Part shown: piece after piece, positions 42,286-50,511 of the stretch
Layout of the letters: each line of letters starts with the position of its first letter
Numbering within the stretch: position 1 is the first letter of the stretch
NCBI RefSeq assembly: GCF_010730575.1
Contig: NZ_AP022614.1
Span: 1-64,000 of the forward strand
DNA: 64,000 bases
Origin: Mycobacterium parmense
GTDB taxonomy: Bacteria > Actinomycetota > Actinomycetes > Mycobacteriales > Mycobacteriaceae
Direction: 5' to 3'
Notes under the pieces: generated by a model
Database searches by the model: none
Seen by the model: only the letters and a program-made list of their open reading frames with translations
What the model was told of the DNA's origin: nothing
Translations under genes and position numbers: made by a program

Positions 42286-43473
42286 TCAGCCGTCGTACTC
42301 CCAGGATTTTGCCCGTGGGCTGGGCGATGTCCGCGGCCGGCCCTCGCCGTTCGGCTCGGACCGGGCGTCGTCGGCCGCGGCGCCCCCGCGGTAGCGGACC
42401 TGGGAGATGGGGTGGTGCGTCGATCCGGCGCCGCTGGTGGTGGCGCTGCGGCGCCCTTGGTCGTGAGCGGGCTCGTAGCGGTCTTCGAAACGTTCATAGC
42501 GCCCGAAGTGATCGGGCGCCCGGGGCGGCTCGTACATGTCATAACCGTCGAAACGGCCGCTGCGCGGCGTGGGTCGCTCGGTCGGCCGCTCGTAGGGGCT
42601 GCGCCGGGTCCGCGGTTCGCGACGTTCCCGGCGGGGGTCGCGGCGGCCGTCCGGGTCGGCGTCGGGTCTGGGGCGCCGCGGCGACCGCCGGCTCGGTTCG
42701 GCCGCGTCGTAGCGCTCGTCTTGCGGCCGCCTGCGCGTCGAGCGTCGCGGACGGTCGGCTGCCGCCTCGCCGTCGAGGGGCCGCCGCGAACGGCCGGAGT
42801 CCACCCGGCCGGATCGTGCGGTGGACCTGCTGCTGCGTGCCGTACGGGACCGCGCGGAAGCGCCCGCCGGGCGCCGGCGCCGCCCGTCGCGCGTCGTGTC
42901 GTGTTCCGGGTCGTTCCCGCCGTTGCCGGACCGCAGGAACGACTGCAGTTTGGCGGCGGCGGAGCCGATGAGGGACGTGGCGCCGCCGGCGGTCGGGGTG
43001 GCCGTGCCGTCCGGGGCTTCGTCGGTGTTGACCGTCCGCTGGGACATCCCGAAGTACCACCGGATCAGGCCGATCAACAGGACACCGCCCGCAGTGCCCA
43101 GCATGAGCGGGAAGCGCTCGATCAGCGGATAGCCGCAGTTGATCAGCAGGTCCTTCAGTTTGCCGATGTTGCCGCCGTGAAACAGGTAATAGGCGCCCGG
43201 GACCGCGCAGAACAGGATCAGCGGGGGCTGGATGATCGCGGTGAAGACACCGTCTTGCCGTACCGCCAGCACGGCCGCCAAACACCCGGCGATGTAGAAG
43301 CCGGCGAAGATGTGGGTCAGCTCTTTGTGGCCGGATCCGGCGTCGATCGCGTAGCCGAGGGCAGTGGCCGACACCGCGGTGAGCAGGGCAGCCCACCACG
43401 GCACACCTGGGAGATTGGGATAGACCGAGCGGTGACTGGGTTCCACCGCGGACCTCGCCCGCTGTGCTGACAC
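42286..43473 (-). CDS. DUF6542-type membrane protein with long basic disordered tail (Rv1111c-like)
   Basis: 395 residues. Four hydrophobic helices in residues 24-140 (WWAALLTAVSATALGYAI, IFAGFYIAGCLAAVLAV, IQPPLILFCAVPGAYYLF, LMLGTAGGVLLIGLIRWYF) are followed by about 240 residues extremely rich in Arg, Pro, Asp and Ser (RSSRSTARSGR, RRSPRRPRPDADPDGRRD), predicted disordered. The tail composition suggests nucleic-acid or polyanion contact, but no role is known. The gene stops 22 nt from the convergent ispH stop. Confidence 0.78.
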   Translation of the reverse strand: MSAQRARSAVEPSHRSVYPNLPGVPWWAALLTAVSATALGYAIDAGSGHKELTHIFAGFYIAGCLAAVLAVRQDGVFTAIIQPPLILFCAVPGAYYLFHGGNIGKLKDLLINCGYPLIERFPLMLGTAGGVLLIGLIRWYFGMSQRTVNTDEAPDGTATPTAGGATSLIGSAAAKLQSFLRSGNGGNDPEHDTTRDGRRRRPAGASARSRTARSSRSTARSGRVDSGRSRRPLDGEAAADRPRRSTRRRPQDERYDAAEPSRRSPRRPRPDADPDGRRDPRRERREPRTRRSPYERPTERPTPRSGRFDGYDMYEPPRAPDHFGRYERFEDRYEPAHDQGRRSATTSGAGSTHHPISQVRYRGGAAADDARSEPNGEGRPRTSPSPRAKSWEYDG

Positions 43474-43603
43474 ATGTAGACCGTACCGGGAATGAGCCCA
43501 AAGCCGCGTATTCGGCGAGGCGCAGGCCGTGGCGTGCCCTGTCGCCGCGGGGGATCGGTCTCGGCGGCGGGTGGGCCCGGTCGAGCCCTAGACTTGGCTT
43601 CCC

Positions 43604-44674
43604 GTGAGCCTGAGCCTTGCAATAGTGGGTCTGCCCAACGTCGGCAAGTCGACCTTGTTCAACGCGCTGACCCGGAACAACGTCGTGGCGGCCAACTACC
43701 CGTTCGCGACGATCGAGCCGAACGAGGGCGTCGTTGCGCTGCCCGATCCGCGACTGGACAAGCTGGCCGAGATGTTCGGATCCGAGCGCGTCGTCGCGGC
43801 GCCGGTCACGTTCGTCGACATTGCCGGCTTGGTCAAGGGCGCGTCCGAGGGGGCCGGTCTGGGGAACAAATTCCTGGCGAACATCCGCGAATGTGACGCC
43901 ATATGCCAGGTGGTGCGCGTGTTCTCCGACGACGACGTGACCCACGTGTCCGGGGAGGTGGACCCGAAATCCGACATCGAGGTGGTCGAGACGGAACTGA
44001 TCCTCGCCGACATGCAGACCCTCGAGCGCGCCCTGCCGAGGCTGGAGAAGGAGGCCCGGACCAACAAGGACCGCAGGCCGGTCCACGACGCGGCGCTGGC
44101 CGCCCAGCAGGTGCTGGACGGCGGCACCACGCTTTTCGCCGCGGGGGCCGACGTCTCGCTGCTGCGCGAGCTGAACCTGCTGACCACCAAGCCGTTCCTC
44201 TACGTCTTCAACGCCGACGAGGCGGTGTTGACCGACGCCGACCGGGTCGCCGAGCTGCGCCGGCTGGTTGCGCCCGCGGATGCGGTATTCCTCGACGCGG
44301 CAATCGAATCCGAGCTCGCCGAACTCGACGACGAGTCAGCCGCCGAGCTGCTCGAGTCGATCGGGCAGACCGAGCGGGGGCTCGACGCCTTGGCGCGGGC
44401 CGGTTTTCACACGCTCAAGCTGCAGACGTATCTGACGGCCGGTCCCAAGGAGGCGCGGGCGTGGACCATCCACCAGGGCGACACCGCGCCCAAGGCCGCC
44501 GGGGTGATCCACTCCGACTTCGAGAAACGCTTCATCAAGGCCGAGATCGTCTCCTACGACGACCTTGTCGAGGCGGGCTCGATGGCGGCGGCCAAGGCCG
44601 CCGGCAAGGTCCGGATGGAGGGCAAGGACTACGTGATGGCCGACGGCGACGTGGTCGAATTCCGACACGGATGA
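43604..44674 (+). CDS. ychF: Ribosome-binding ATPase YchF (EngD)
   Basis: Obg-family P-loop NTPase, 356 residues. G1 is GLPNVGKST (Lys15), with FVDIAGLVKGASEGAGLGNKFL as G3 region. The base-recognition motif reads FNADE rather than NKxD, which gives YchF its ATP preference. The C-terminal TGS domain ends KDYVMADGDVVEFRHG. GTG 43604 is the start (MSLSLAIVGLPN). It marks the left edge of the accessory segment. Confidence 0.95.
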   Translation: MSLSLAIVGLPNVGKSTLFNALTRNNVVAANYPFATIEPNEGVVALPDPRLDKLAEMFGSERVVAAPVTFVDIAGLVKGASEGAGLGNKFLANIRECDAICQVVRVFSDDDVTHVSGEVDPKSDIEVVETELILADMQTLERALPRLEKEARTNKDRRPVHDAALAAQQVLDGGTTLFAAGADVSLLRELNLLTTKPFLYVFNADEAVLTDADRVAELRRLVAPADAVFLDAAIESELAELDDESAAELLESIGQTERGLDALARAGFHTLKLQTYLTAGPKEARAWTIHQGDTAPKAAGVIHSDFEKRFIKAEIVSYDDLVEAGSMAAAKAAGKVRMEGKDYVMADGDVVEFRHG

Positions 44675-44771
44675 ACGTCCTGGAAGGCTGATGTTGTCGG
44701 CGGCGACCAACTCCTGTTGGGTCACGCCGCAGCCTCACTGTGGTCAGACCGCGACGTGATCGGGTTCCGGT

Positions 44772-45275
44772 TCAGCGCGTCGAGTCCTGCGCGGTGAAGA
44801 CGTCGATCGGGCGCACCGGAGTCAACATCACCAGAGGTATTTGGCGGCTGGTCGACCGCTGATAGGTGATGTAGGGCGGGTACAGGTGGGCCATGTACGC
44901 CCAGACCTCATGGCGCTCTTCGCCTTCGGGCTCACGCCACGTTGCCTCGAACGCTTGCGTCGCGATCTGCACACCGATCGTGTCGCTTTCGAGGATGTTC
45001 AAGTACCACCCCGGATGTGTGTCGGCGCCGCCCTTCGACCCGACGATCACGATCTCGCCACCGAAGTTGCCGTAGATCAACGGCCTGACATAAACCTTGC
45101 CGGACTTTCGACCCGCGCACCTGATCAGGCAGTGCGTCGTCATCTCACGGCCGCCGACCGCGCGCACGTCCATGATGTGGCCCCGCGCGCCACCGGAGGT
45201 CAGGTACTCGTTCAGGTGCTTGCCGATCCAGTCGCCCCGCTCTGCTCGGATCGCTGAGGCATCGGCGTCGGCCAT
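44772..45275 (-). CDS. Deazaflavin (F420)-dependent nitroreductase family protein (Ddn-like)
   Basis: 167-residue split-barrel protein. The core RKSGKVYVRPLIYGNFGGEIVIVGSKGGADTHPGWYLNIL matches the F420-binding signature of Ddn-type proteins (the GRKSG, ASKGGADxHPxWYLNL pattern), and LYPPYITYQRSTSRQIPLVMLTP is the usual C-terminus. These enzymes reduce quinones or nitro compounds with F420H2. ATG 45275 has a strong CAGGAGT 6 nt upstream; a longer frame exists without one. It is convergent with ychF; the 97 nt between holds nothing recognisable. Substrate unknown. Confidence 0.88.
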   Translation of the reverse strand: MADADASAIRAERGDWIGKHLNEYLTSGGARGHIMDVRAVGGREMTTHCLIRCAGRKSGKVYVRPLIYGNFGGEIVIVGSKGGADTHPGWYLNILESDTIGVQIATQAFEATWREPEGEERHEVWAYMAHLYPPYITYQRSTSRQIPLVMLTPVRPIDVFTAQDSTR

Positions 45276-45430
45276 GGGTGACTCCTGATAGATTCCGCAA
45301 AGCGGATCGGACTGAAACTGCGTCGTGATACGGCGTCTGATCCATGTAACCATCTGCCTTCCTCTGTGGTTCATGCGGCCGGCGTCGAACGCGGGCCTAT
45401 TCACGCCGGGCGTGCACAAGCCCACGCTGG

Positions 45431-45823
45431 GTGCGGGCTGCTTCGCGTACGGTGAAGCAGGTGACACCGTGGGTTCGGCCGATTGCCGGCGCGCTGGTGG
45501 CCGGCGCGGTGCTGTGGTCGGCTGCCGGGCCGACCGGCGCTGGCCGGGCCGTGGCGGCGCCGGCTCCCGCGCCGAGCAATCACTGGTGCCCGGGTGATCA
45601 ATGGAACCCCGGCTGGGGCAACGCCTACGACTGGGACTGGAATCGGTGCCACGACTGGCAGGGTCCGGCCAGCCCGGCGGGCGCTGGGCCGTGGGGGCCG
45701 GCACCGGTGTGGGCGCCGCCGCAGCCACCCCCGCCGTCCTGGGCGCCCGGGGCCAGGCTGATGTGGAACCCGACCGCCGGCGTGTGGGGATTCTTCAACA
45801 ACGGGATCTGGACTCCGGTCTAG
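45431..45823 (+). CDS. Small secreted Trp/Pro-rich protein
   Basis: About 130 residues. A hydrophobic signal sequence (IAGALVAGAVLWSAAGPTG) ends in a likely signal-peptidase site after AVA (AGRAVAAPAP). The mature part is rich in Trp, Pro, Gly and Asn (CPGDQWNPGWGNAYDWDWNRCHDW, then PPPPSW and WNPTAGVWGFFNNGIWTPV) with two Cys that may pair. This resembles small exported mycobacterial proteins of unknown function. Starts at GTG 45431, 45452 or 45461 are all in frame; the last gives the most typical signal peptide. Confidence 0.72.
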   Translation: MRAASRTVKQVTPWVRPIAGALVAGAVLWSAAGPTGAGRAVAAPAPAPSNHWCPGDQWNPGWGNAYDWDWNRCHDWQGPASPAGAGPWGPAPVWAPPQPPPPSWAPGARLMWNPTAGVWGFFNNGIWTPV

Positions 45824-45908
45824 CGGACGGTGCCGCGAAAATGGTTGTGCTGAAAGGCATCAGCGTTGGTGCCGGACGTCGGCGGGTCTGCCGGGCGGTG
45901 CGCGCGCT

Positions 45909-46556
45909 TCACGCTTCGGGCGCTGCCCCTGTCGCCTCGAAGACGATGCGGCGGCCGATCTCGACGGCATGGTCGGCAAATCGTTCGTAGAAGCGACCCA
46001 GCAGGGTGATGTCCACGGCTGCAGCGACGCCGTGCGTCCACTCCTCGTCCATCACCACGCCGAAGAGCCGCTTGTGCAACTCGTCCATGGCGTCGTCCTT
46101 CTCGCTGATCCGAGCGGCCTGCTCTGGATCACGCGACGTCACAACGTCCCTGGCGTTGTTGCCGAGGTCCACGGCAATGAGCCCCATCTCGGCGAAGTAG
46201 TCGATGACCTCGTCGGGCAGCGCGCGATGGGGATGGCGGCGGCGCGCGATCTTGGCGACGTGGAGGGCCAGGGCACCCATGCGTTCGGCGTCGGCGACGT
46301 TCTGGAACGAGCCGAAGACGCGCCGAAGGTCACCGGCGACCGGCGCCTGTAACGCGAGCAACGCGAATGCGGCTTCCTCCGCTTGAGTCTGCAGCGAAGC
46401 GACCTGATCGTGGTCGGTGATCACCCGCTCTGCCATCGCCAGGTCGGCATACAGAAGGGCCTGTGTCGCACGGTCCATCGCCAGGCCGGCAAGCCCGCAC
46501 ATGTTGCTGAGCATCTCGGTCAGCGAGTCGAGCTGTGCATGAAACGCCGTGCGCAT
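45909..46556 (-). CDS. PhoU-family phosphate-signalling protein
   Basis: 215-residue all-helical PhoU protein with two PhoU repeats; each carries the metal-cluster motif ([16 protein letters not shown] and [15 protein letters not shown]). PhoU proteins restrain the phosphate-sensing two-component system and Pst transporter. The well-known mycobacterial copies (PhoY1, PhoY2) lie elsewhere, so this is an additional paralogue in the accessory segment with no Pst genes nearby. ATG 46556. Start and both repeats are intact. Confidence 0.88.
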   Translation of the reverse strand: MRTAFHAQLDSLTEMLSNMCGLAGLAMDRATQALLYADLAMAERVITDHDQVASLQTQAEEAAFALLALQAPVAGDLRRVFGSFQNVADAERMGALALHVAKIARRRHPHRALPDEVIDYFAEMGLIAVDLGNNARDVVTSRDPEQAARISEKDDAMDELHKRLFGVVMDEEWTHGVAAAVDITLLGRFYERFADHAVEIGRRIVFEATGAAPEA

Positions 46557-46701
46557 GCCACCACCTTAGAAGGACATCGGGTGAAACCACACCGGTGAAC
46601 GGGTGGTGAACAGGTTCTTTCCGGATACTTGAACAAGTTGTCTTGAGCGGGCATAGGGGAACACTGGAAAGTGGAGGGCGTCTCTGCGACGGGGGGTGAG
46701 C

Positions 46702-47010
46702 ATGCCGCTATCCGGTTTGCTGACGCGGATTGTGACGTTTCTTCGGGCGGGCTACCCCGAGGGCGTCCCCGCAAACGACTACATCCCGCTGCTGGCGCTG
46801 CTGCGCCGCCGCCTGTCCGACGACGAGGTCCTCGCCATCGTCACCGAGCTGATGGCCGCCGCGCCCCCGCCGGTCCAGGGCACCGACGTCCGCGTGGCGA
46901 TCACCAAGCTGACCGACGACTTGCCTTCACCCGAAGACACCGACCGCGTGAAGCGGCGGCTCATCGCGGCGGGCTGGTCCGTGACCGACCCGCTGGATCT
47001 CCTCGGCTAG
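46702..47010 (+). CDS. DUF3349 protein (Rv0543c-like)
   Basis: 102-residue soluble helical protein matching the DUF3349 pattern: FLRAGYPEGVPANDYIPLLALLRRRLSDDEVLAIVTEL and a C-terminal VKRRLIAAGWSVTDPLDLLG. Small mycobacterial family with solved structures but no assigned function. ATG 46702 is chosen because GGGGGG lies 6 nt upstream; GTG 46696 is an alternative. It reads toward, and is convergent with, arsR. Confidence 0.8.
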   Translation: MPLSGLLTRIVTFLRAGYPEGVPANDYIPLLALLRRRLSDDEVLAIVTELMAAAPPPVQGTDVRVAITKLTDDLPSPEDTDRVKRRLIAAGWSVTDPLDLLG

Positions 47011-47154
47011 CCGCGCGCCGCATCGGTGTGGCAGATCCGTTGCGATTCCCAAGGTTAGGTCGATCCGCCGCAGCGGTTGCGGTGGTTCGGGGGCGCATCG
47101 TCGAGGGCACGACGCGCCGAAGGCCCGATTCCTTCGGGGCTACCGGCCCGCGAC

Positions 47155-47514
47155 TCAGCGGCAGCAGTTCGGGTCGAGCACTGCGCACAATGCCATCAGG
47201 GATTCGCGCCGGGGGCGATGGTAGACATTCATCCCGCGTCGTTCGGACTCGACCATCCCGGCCCGGCGTAACTGAGTCAGATGATGGCTGACTGTCGACT
47301 CGCTGAGTTTCACCGCCGCCGCAAGGTCGCAACTGCACAATTCGCCCGCCTCGGAAGCGAACAGCAGCGAGACCAGCTTGACTCTGATCGGGTCGGCCAG
47401 CGCTTTGAGCCGCAACGCGATGTCCAGCGCCGCATCGTCGTCCACCGGGCCGGCTGCCACCGGGGAGCAGCGCACCGGTGCCGACATGTCCACCATCGGC
47501 AGGGTCTTCGGCAT
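47155..47514 (-). CDS. arsR: ArsR-family arsenite/metal-responsive repressor
   Basis: 119-residue winged-helix repressor. LKALADPIRVKLVSLLF leads to the metal-site motif ELCSCDL (Cys60, Cys62), then the recognition helix VKLSESTVSHHLTQLRRAGMV. Extra cysteines occur at Cys16 and near the C-terminus (Cys110, Cys117, Cys118), reminiscent of actinobacterial As(III) ArsR proteins that use an N-terminal Cys plus an alpha-helix Cys. ATG 47514 is preferred over a longer frame from 47574. It is divergent from cadI-acr3-arsC and presumably represses both. Confidence 0.9.
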   Translation of the reverse strand: MPKTLPMVDMSAPVRCSPVAAGPVDDDAALDIALRLKALADPIRVKLVSLLFASEAGELCSCDLAAAVKLSESTVSHHLTQLRRAGMVESERRGMNVYHRPRRESLMALCAVLDPNCCR

Positions 47515-47612
47515 GCCCGCCATTCTGCCATACCTTATTGACATATATCGAAGTAGTGGCAGGATCGGGGGCAAGACAAGTTCGACATAAGTCGCAGAGT
47601 TAGGAGCCCGCC
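47515..47612. promoter_or_regulatory. arsR/cadI divergent promoter-operator region
   Basis: 98 nt between divergent starts. It contains a TTGACA at 47538-47543 within an A/T-rich stretch unusual for this genome (TTGACATATATCGAA) and a dyad CGAC-ATAA-GTCG at 47583-47594. The A/T-rich block and the dyad are the natural candidates for ArsR binding over the -35/-10 zone of the cadI promoter. GTTAGGAG at 47599-47606 is the cadI ribosome site. Confidence 0.55.
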
Positions 47613-48074
47613 ATGCCCCGCGCTCAGCTCGCCCTCAACGTGGAAGACCTCAGCGAGGCGATCGCCTTCTATTCCAAGCTGTTCGACACCGCGCCGGCCA
47701 AGGTCAAGCAGGGCTATGCGAACTTCGCGGTGACCGAACCGCCGCTGAAGCTCGTCCTCATCGAAAGCCCCGGCCGCGGTGGAACTCTGAATCACCTCGG
47801 TATCGAAGTGGATTCCAGCCAGGCGGTGCACGCCGAGATCGCCCGCCTCGCCGGCGAGGGCCTGATCACCGAAGAAGAGTTGGGGGCCACGTGCTGCTTC
47901 GCCGAGCAGGACAAGGCGTGGGTGACCGGGCCGGCGGGGCACAGGTGGGAAATCTATACCGTGCTCGCCGACGCGCAGACCTTCGGTGCCGAGCCCGCGA
48001 AAGCCGACGACGCGATCGGCGACTGGCTGTGCTGCGGGCCCGCCGGCGGCGCCGCGCAAGGCGAACCTGCGTGA
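47613..48074 (+). CDS. cadI: Cadmium/arsenic-inducible VOC-fold protein CadI
   Basis: 153-residue vicinal-oxygen-chelate protein. QLALNVEDLSEAIAFYSKLFDT, LNHLGIEV, TCCFAEQDKAWVTGP and GHRWEIYTVLAD match the cadmium-induced M. tuberculosis CadI (Rv2641) as recalled. Two Cys pairs (TCCF and WLCCG) and the VOC metal-site residues suggest metal or metalloid chemistry, possibly toward organo- or thiolated arsenic, which is inferred. It heads the operon; its stop overlaps the acr3 start (GTGA). Confidence 0.92.
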   Translation: MPRAQLALNVEDLSEAIAFYSKLFDTAPAKVKQGYANFAVTEPPLKLVLIESPGRGGTLNHLGIEVDSSQAVHAEIARLAGEGLITEEELGATCCFAEQDKAWVTGPAGHRWEIYTVLADAQTFGAEPAKADDAIGDWLCCGPAGGAAQGEPA

Positions 48075-49174
48075 CCCGGGCGACGGAACGACACTTGAGC
48101 GAGTCTGTTACGCAAGGCCTTTCACGCCTGGACCGCTTTCTGCCCGTGTGGATCGGCGTCGCGATGTCCACCGGATTGCTGCTGGGCCGGTTCGTCCCGG
48201 CGCTGAACACGGACCTCAATCGTATCCGGGCCGACGGCATCTCCCTGCCGATCGCGGCGGGACTGCTGGTGATGATGTACCCGGTATTGGCGAAGGTGCG
48301 CTACGACCGCCTCGGCGCGGTCGCCGCAGATCGCAGGCTGCTCGTCAGTTCGCTGGTGCTGAACTGGGCGCTCGGTCCTGCTCTCATGTTCGCCTTGGCG
48401 TGGCTGCTGCTACCCGATCTGCCGCAGTACCGCACCGGACTGATCATCGTCGGCCTGGCGCGATGCATAGCGATGGTGATCATCTGGAATGACCTCGCGT
48501 GCGGCGACCGTGAGGCCGCCGCGGTTCTGGTTGCGCTCAACTCCATCTTCCAGGTCGCCATGTTCGCCGTGCTCGGCTGGTTTTACCTCTCGGTGCTCCC
48601 CGGCTGGCTTGGCCTGCCGCAGAACACCATCAGCATTTCGCCGGGACAGATCGCGAAGTCCGTGCTGATATTCCTGGGCGTCCCGTTGGTCGCCGGGTAC
48701 CTCTCCCGGCTTATCGGCGAAAGGGTCAAAGGCGGGTACTGGTACGAGTCGGTATTCCTGCCCGTCATCGGGCCGTGGGCGCTCTACGGACTGCTGTTCA
48801 CCATCGTCATCCTCTTCGCGTTGCAAGGCGATCAGATCATCGACCGTCCTCTCGACGTCGCCCGCATAGCCGTGCCGTTGCTCGCCTACTTCGCCGTGAT
48901 GTGGAGCGGTGGCTACCTGCTGGGGGCGGTGCTCGGCCTCGGCTACCGGCGCACCGCCACGCTCGCGTTCACTGCTGCGGGCAACAACTTCGAACTGGCG
49001 ATCGCGGTGGCCATCGCCACCTTCGGAGCGACTTCCGGCGAGGCGCTCGCCGGAGTCGTCGGACCGCTCATCGAAGTGCCCGCGCTTGTCGCGCTCGTGT
49101 ACCTGTCGCTGGCGCTGCGTCACCGATTCCGACGCCGAGTCGCGCCGAGCACGCTCGACCGGAGCGCCCGATGA
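48071..49174 (+). CDS. acr3: Arsenite efflux transporter Acr3
   Basis: 367-residue ACR3 permease with ten predicted helices that exports As(III). The conserved functional Cys132 (GLARCIAMVIIWNDLA) and Glu308 (AGNNFELAIAVAIATFG) of the family are present. GTG 48071 overlaps the cadI stop by 4 nt. In M. tuberculosis the equivalent, Rv2643, is to my knowledge an Acr3-ArsC fusion; here the permease ends at TGA 49172-49174 and arsC starts in the same ATGA, so the two are separate but coupled. Confidence 0.94.
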   Translation: MTRATERHLSESVTQGLSRLDRFLPVWIGVAMSTGLLLGRFVPALNTDLNRIRADGISLPIAAGLLVMMYPVLAKVRYDRLGAVAADRRLLVSSLVLNWALGPALMFALAWLLLPDLPQYRTGLIIVGLARCIAMVIIWNDLACGDREAAAVLVALNSIFQVAMFAVLGWFYLSVLPGWLGLPQNTISISPGQIAKSVLIFLGVPLVAGYLSRLIGERVKGGYWYESVFLPVIGPWALYGLLFTIVILFALQGDQIIDRPLDVARIAVPLLAYFAVMWSGGYLLGAVLGLGYRRTATLAFTAAGNNFELAIAVAIATFGATSGEALAGVVGPLIEVPALVALVYLSLALRHRFRRRVAPSTLDRSAR

Positions 49175-49611
49175 CCGAACGGTCCGGTAAACCGAGCGTG
49201 CTGTTCTTGTGCACCCACAATGCGGGCCGATCTCAAATGGCGATGGGCTTCTTCAGGCACCTCGCCGGGGAACAAGCATTGGCCTACTCCGGCGGATCCG
49301 AACCGGCCGAGGAGGTGAACCCCGCTGCCGTCGCGGCGATGGCCGAAGTCGGCATCGACATCAGCCGCGAGCGACCCCGTCCCTGGACGGCTGACGTCGT
49401 CGAAGCCGTCGACGTCGTGGTGACGATGGGGTGCGGCGACGCGTGCCCTCGCCTGCCGGGCAAGCGATACGAGAATTGGGAAATTCCCGATCCGTCCGGT
49501 CTCGCGGCCGACGAGGTGCGACCGATCCGCGATGCCATCGAGAGCCGCATCCGCCTTCTGCTGGGCCAGTTGGGCCTGACGCCATCAACCATCCGTGCCG
49601 CGGACCGTTAG
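49171..49611 (+). CDS. arsC: Arsenate reductase ArsC (low-molecular-weight phosphatase fold)
   Basis: 146 residues. The LMW-PTP loop CTHNAGRS begins at catalytic Cys14. Further cysteines Cys88 and Cys92 (MGCGDACPRLPG) fit the redox relay, and YENWEIPDP holds the loop Asp. It reduces As(V) to As(III) for Acr3 to export, with mycothiol/mycoredoxin or thioredoxin as electron donor by analogy. ATG 49171 lies inside the acr3 stop. A hairpin 17 nt past the stop probably ends the operon. Confidence 0.93.
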   Translation: MTERSGKPSVLFLCTHNAGRSQMAMGFFRHLAGEQALAYSGGSEPAEEVNPAAVAAMAEVGIDISRERPRPWTADVVEAVDVVVTMGCGDACPRLPGKRYENWEIPDPSGLAADEVRPIRDAIESRIRLLLGQLGLTPSTIRAADR

Positions 49612-49627
49612 CCCGTCCTCGCGGTCA

Positions 49628-49649
49628 GCGCCGGTCGCGGCACCGGCGC
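49628..49649. terminator. Hairpin between convergent arsC and diiron-protein genes
   Basis: Eight-bp perfect arms GCGCCGGT (49628-49635) and ACCGGCGC (49642-49649) with a 6-nt loop, placed between stops at 49611 and 49687. No T run, but hairpins without one are the common form in mycobacteria. Likely ends the ars operon and may act in both directions. Confidence 0.5.
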
Positions 49650-49686
49650 ACGTGAACTTCGGCGCTTGCGCGCCGCCCGCCGCGTG

Positions 49687-50511
49687 TCACGGATGTGCGA
49701 CGAGATAGGTCTCGTTGTCCAGCGTGGAGGTGAGTGCCTCGACGTCGAAGGGCCTGTCGAGGCGTGCGTTCAGCTTCTCGCGGTCCACCAACAGGCTTAT
49801 CTCGACGGTCTGGCGCGCGAGCAGTCGCCCGATCAGCGGGTAGATGCGGCGCATGATCGCACGCTCGGCCGTGGTGCAGCGCGAGGCGCAATAACCCACG
49901 TGGCCGATCTCGTCGGTGAGTATCTCGCTGTAGAGCAACGCGATTCGCTCGGCGACGGCGGGTTCGTCGGTGAACAACTCGACGCCGACGCGGCGCAGTT
50001 CGTCGAACATGATGCAACCGGCCATCTCCGCGGCGCCGACGAAGGCAAAGCTGATCCGTCGTGGCAGGAACACGTTCGCCTTGACGAACTGTCTCATCAC
50101 GAACGGTGGCGGCAGCACCTGGAAGGTCAGGTCGAAGACGTCCAGCGCGTAAGCCAGCAACCGGGTGTGGTAGTGCTCTTCGAGTTCCAGGTAGACGTCC
50201 TCGGCGGGCGCTTGGGCATCGCTGTTGTGCCCGTAGGTTTCACCGAGTCCGACGCCGAAACGCTCCGCCTGATTGAGCTTTGCGGTGGCCAGCAGGAACA
50301 GCATCTTCTTGTCGAGGCCGGGTTCGGGTCTCCGACGACGCAGGTTGCGAAGAAACGTGTGCTGGTCGGCCGGGTGGGCGGACCGGACGGGTTCGGCTTC
50401 GAGTCGATCGAAGAACTCCTCCCGCTTCGTCAACCGCCGATTGAGCAGGTCGGCTTCGCCGTCGCGTCTGGCCAGAAAGTTCCGATAGCCGGCAATGCTG
50501 TTGGTGCTCAT
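49687..50511 (-). CDS. Uncharacterised ferritin-like/diiron protein
   Basis: 274 residues, mostly helical; family not named with certainty. Two motifs suggest a dimetal site: LELEEHYHTRLLAY (EExxH, about residues 112-125) and EILTDEIGHVGYCASRC (ExxxDExxH, about 196-212), with a further Glu in AAEMAGCIMFDELRR. This is reminiscent of AurF-type N-oxygenases or other ferritin-like diiron oxidases, but no diagnostic family motif is certain. It overlaps the upstream TetR gene by 4 nt, so the regulator and enzyme are one operon. Substrate unknown. Confidence 0.65.
   Translation of the reverse strand: MSTNSIAGYRNFLARRDGEADLLNRRLTKREEFFDRLEAEPVRSAHPADQHTFLRNLRRRRPEPGLDKKMLFLLATAKLNQAERFGVGLGETYGHNSDAQAPAEDVYLELEEHYHTRLLAYALDVFDLTFQVLPPPFVMRQFVKANVFLPRRISFAFVGAAEMAGCIMFDELRRVGVELFTDEPAVAERIALLYSEILTDEIGHVGYCASRCTTAERAIMRRIYPLIGRLLARQTVEISLLVDREKLNARLDRPFDVEALTSTLDNETYLVAHP

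Noticed and set aside
42412..43470. 352-codon frame on the + strand opposite the DUF6542 gene
   Set aside because: Mirror of the Arg/Asp-rich tail coded on the other strand, which has clear membrane helices and a sensible start.
44675..44771. Possible tRNA or toxin-antitoxin remnant after ychF
   Set aside because: No cloverleaf-like arms and no recognisable VapBC residues in this 97-nt gap.
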